Below are positions 24,072 to 25,552 of a DNA stretch of 25,552 bases, piece by piece. The first letter of the stretch is position 1; every line of letters begins with the position of its first letter. The position numbers and the translations under genes were made by a program. The DNA is taken from positions 1-25,552 of the forward strand of contig CAYYXP010000056.1 of assembly GCA_964475685.1 (NCBI GenBank). Direction: 5' to 3'. The notes under the pieces were generated by a model, which was given only the letters and a program-made list of their open reading frames with translations, was not told the origin of the DNA and did no database searches. The DNA is from CAVVWJ01 sp964475685. Its GTDB lineage: Bacteria; Gemmatimonadota; Gemmatimonadetes; Gemmatimonadales; GWC2-71-9.

Positions 24072-25552
24072 GTGACGCGCTCCGCGCCGAGCTCGCGAGG
24101 GTGGCTTCGCGGCTCGGCGCCGACGGGGTCGACTTCGTGCTCGAGCGCCCGCGCGACGCCGGCCACGGCGACCTCGCCACCAACCTCGCGATGGTCCTCG
24201 CCCGCAAGGAGCGGGGCAACCCCCGCAAGACCGCCGAACGGGTGCTCGAGGAGCTTCACCTCTCTCCCGAACTCGTGGCCCGCACCGAGATCGCCGGGCC
24301 CGGATTCATCAACTTCTGGCTGGCGCACGACCAGCTCGCCCAGGCGCACCAGCGGATCCTTTCCGAGGGTCGCGGCTACGGGCGGTCGGTCGCCGTACAC
24401 CCGCACAAGGTCAACATCGAGTTCGTGTCGGCCAATCCCACCGGCCCGCTCCACGTCGGCCATGGCCGGGGCGCCGCGCTCGGCGACGGCATCGCCGCGC
24501 TCCTGGAGTGGACCGGCCACGAGGTCACCCGTGAGTTCTACATCAACGACGCCGGGGTCCAGATCGACAAACTGGCCCAGAGCCTCTGGGCTCGGGTGCA
24601 GGAGGAAGCGGGCGGTTCCGGCGAGATCCCGGAGGGCGGGTACTTCGGCGAGTATGTCCGCGAGAACGCGCGGGAGGTTCTCGCCCGAGAGGGCCAGGCC
24701 TTTGCCGCACTTCCGCCGGAGGAAGGAATTCGCCGCTGCAAGGCGTTGGCGCTCCAGATCCAGCGGGAGGAGCAGGACCGTGACCTGGCGGAGTTCGGCG
24801 TCCGGTTCGAGGTCATGGTGTCCGAGCAGGCGATCTACGACGGCGGCAAGGTGGAGCGCGCGCTCGAGCTGCTGGCTGAGCGTGGCCTCACCTTCGAGGC
24901 CGAGGGGGCGCTCTGGCTGCGCACTACCGACTTCGGCGACGACAAGGACCGGGTGCTCCGGAAGACCGACGGGAGCTTCACCTATCTCGTCCCCGACATC
25001 GCGTACCACATCGACAAGCACGATCGCGGCTTCGACCGGGCCATAGACGTCTGGGGCGCCGATCACCACGGCTACATCCCGCGGGTGCGGGCGGTGCTGG
25101 CGGCGCTCGGCTATCCGCCGGAGTTCTTCGACGTCGCCCGGGTGCAGCTGGTGAAGGTGGTGCGGGGCGGAGAAGAGGTGAAGATGTCGAAGCGGAGCGG
25201 CGAGTTCGTCACCCTGCGCGACCTCTACGAGGAGGTCGGCGTGGACGCCGCGCGCTACTTCTTCCTCATGCGGAAGGGCGCCAGCCCCCTCGACTTCGAC
25301 GTGGACCTGGCCAAGCGCCAGACCGACGAGAACCCGGTCTTCTACGTCCAGATGGCGCACGCCAGGCTGAGCGGCATCTTCCGCACGGCAGAGCGGGCAC
25401 CGGACGAGGTGACCGGCACGCTGGAAATGGCCGCCCTGCCTGCGCCCCAGGACGGCGAGCTGCTGAAGAAGCTGGTGACCTTCCCGGAGATCGTGGAGCG
25501 GGCCGCACAGGAGCGCGAGCCGCACCGGGTCACCGTCTACCTTCACGAGCTG
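24068..25552 (+). CDS. argS: Arginyl-tRNA synthetase, 3' end beyond window
   Basis: This class I synthetase charges tRNA-Arg. The 495 codons visible are open to the window edge, so the C-terminus (probably 50-90 residues) is missing. The N-terminal Add1 domain carries ERPRDAGHGDLATNLA (about 26-41). The catalytic core has VSANPTGPLHVGHGRG with the HIGH-like HVGH, YINDAGVQ, and WGADHHGYIPR. The KMSKS-like loop is KMSKRSGEF, and the start of the anticodon-binding DALR domain is seen at FYVQMAHARL. GTG at 24068 overlaps the fmdB stop as GTGA and lies close to the family N-terminus; a second GTG at 24072 is out of frame. No ribosome-binding site is obvious, in line with coupling to fmdB. Confidence 0.96.
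   Translation, partial: MSDALRAELARVASRLGADGVDFVLERPRDAGHGDLATNLAMVLARKERGNPRKTAERVLEELHLSPELVARTEIAGPGFINFWLAHDQLAQAHQRILSEGRGYGRSVAVHPHKVNIEFVSANPTGPLHVGHGRGAALGDGIAALLEWTGHEVTREFYINDAGVQIDKLAQSLWARVQEEAGGSGEIPEGGYFGEYVRENAREVLAREGQAFAALPPEEGIRRCKALALQIQREEQDRDLAEFGVRFEVMVSEQAIYDGGKVERALELLAERGLTFEAEGALWLRTTDFGDDKDRVLRKTDGSFTYLVPDIAYHIDKHDRGFDRAIDVWGADHHGYIPRVRAVLAALGYPPEFFDVARVQLVKVVRGGEEVKMSKRSGEFVTLRDLYEEVGVDAARYFFLMRKGASPLDFDVDLAKRQTDENPVFYVQMAHARLSGIFRTAERAPDEVTGTLEMAALPAPQDGELLKKLVTFPEIVERAAQEREPHRVTVYLHEL

Noticed and set aside
24072..25046. 324-codon plus-strand frame starting at a GTG beside the fmdB stop
   Set aside because: Ser/Arg/Pro-rich shadow of argS, which is read in the frame starting at 24068 and carries HVGH and KMSKRSG.

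Overview
This is a gene-dense, GC-rich, chromosome-type window. It suggests a Gram-negative bacterium: there are two lipoprotein-like precursors, an outer-membrane beta-barrel and several signal peptides. Base composition, the many GTG starts and overlapping start/stop codons, and several secreted proteins of unknown function fit Gemmatimonadota best. That assignment is an inference from gene style, not from a marker search. No rRNA, tRNA, CRISPR array, prophage or transposase is visible, and no gap without a gene exceeds about 125 bases.

Layout. Bases 12-7964 (+) form one tightly packed run: ftsZ, a LysM-like/M23 endopeptidase, hisA, a membrane protein with a von Willebrand A-like region, ftsY and recG. 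It mixes cell division, wall remodelling, histidine synthesis, membrane targeting and fork rescue. A two-gene minus-strand unit follows (9477-7961): a beta-propeller lipoprotein and a small membrane protein. Its end meets recG at a shared CTAG that gives both genes a stop codon. asnS starts divergently only 24 bases from the propeller gene, across a perfect 12-base palindrome. mazG (-) converges on asnS with a 19-base overlap and diverges from alr. The run alr, deoB, cdd, lipoprotein, outer-membrane barrel (11577-16595, +) joins D-alanine synthesis and nucleoside salvage to two envelope proteins of unknown role.

From 16682 a coupled run holds miaB, a ComFB-family protein and comEC, so a putative competence regulator sits beside the DNA-uptake channel. 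Class I fructose-1,6-bisphosphatase and a coenzyme B12-dependent methylmalonyl-CoA mutase large subunit follow, sharing a GTGA overlap. Then comes a lower-GC island with a GxxExxY-family gene (PD-(D/E)xK-like fold) between imperfect 27-base inverted repeats. The window ends with an FmdB-type zinc-ribbon gene and argS, which runs off the right edge.

Most genes are ordinary housekeeping genes, and I see no clear multi-gene new system. The strongest candidate for something undescribed is the GxxExxY cassette with its inverted repeats. After it come the palindromic divergent start region before asnS, a cytidine deaminase lacking a near-invariant arginine beside its zinc site, and the comFB-comEC pairing.
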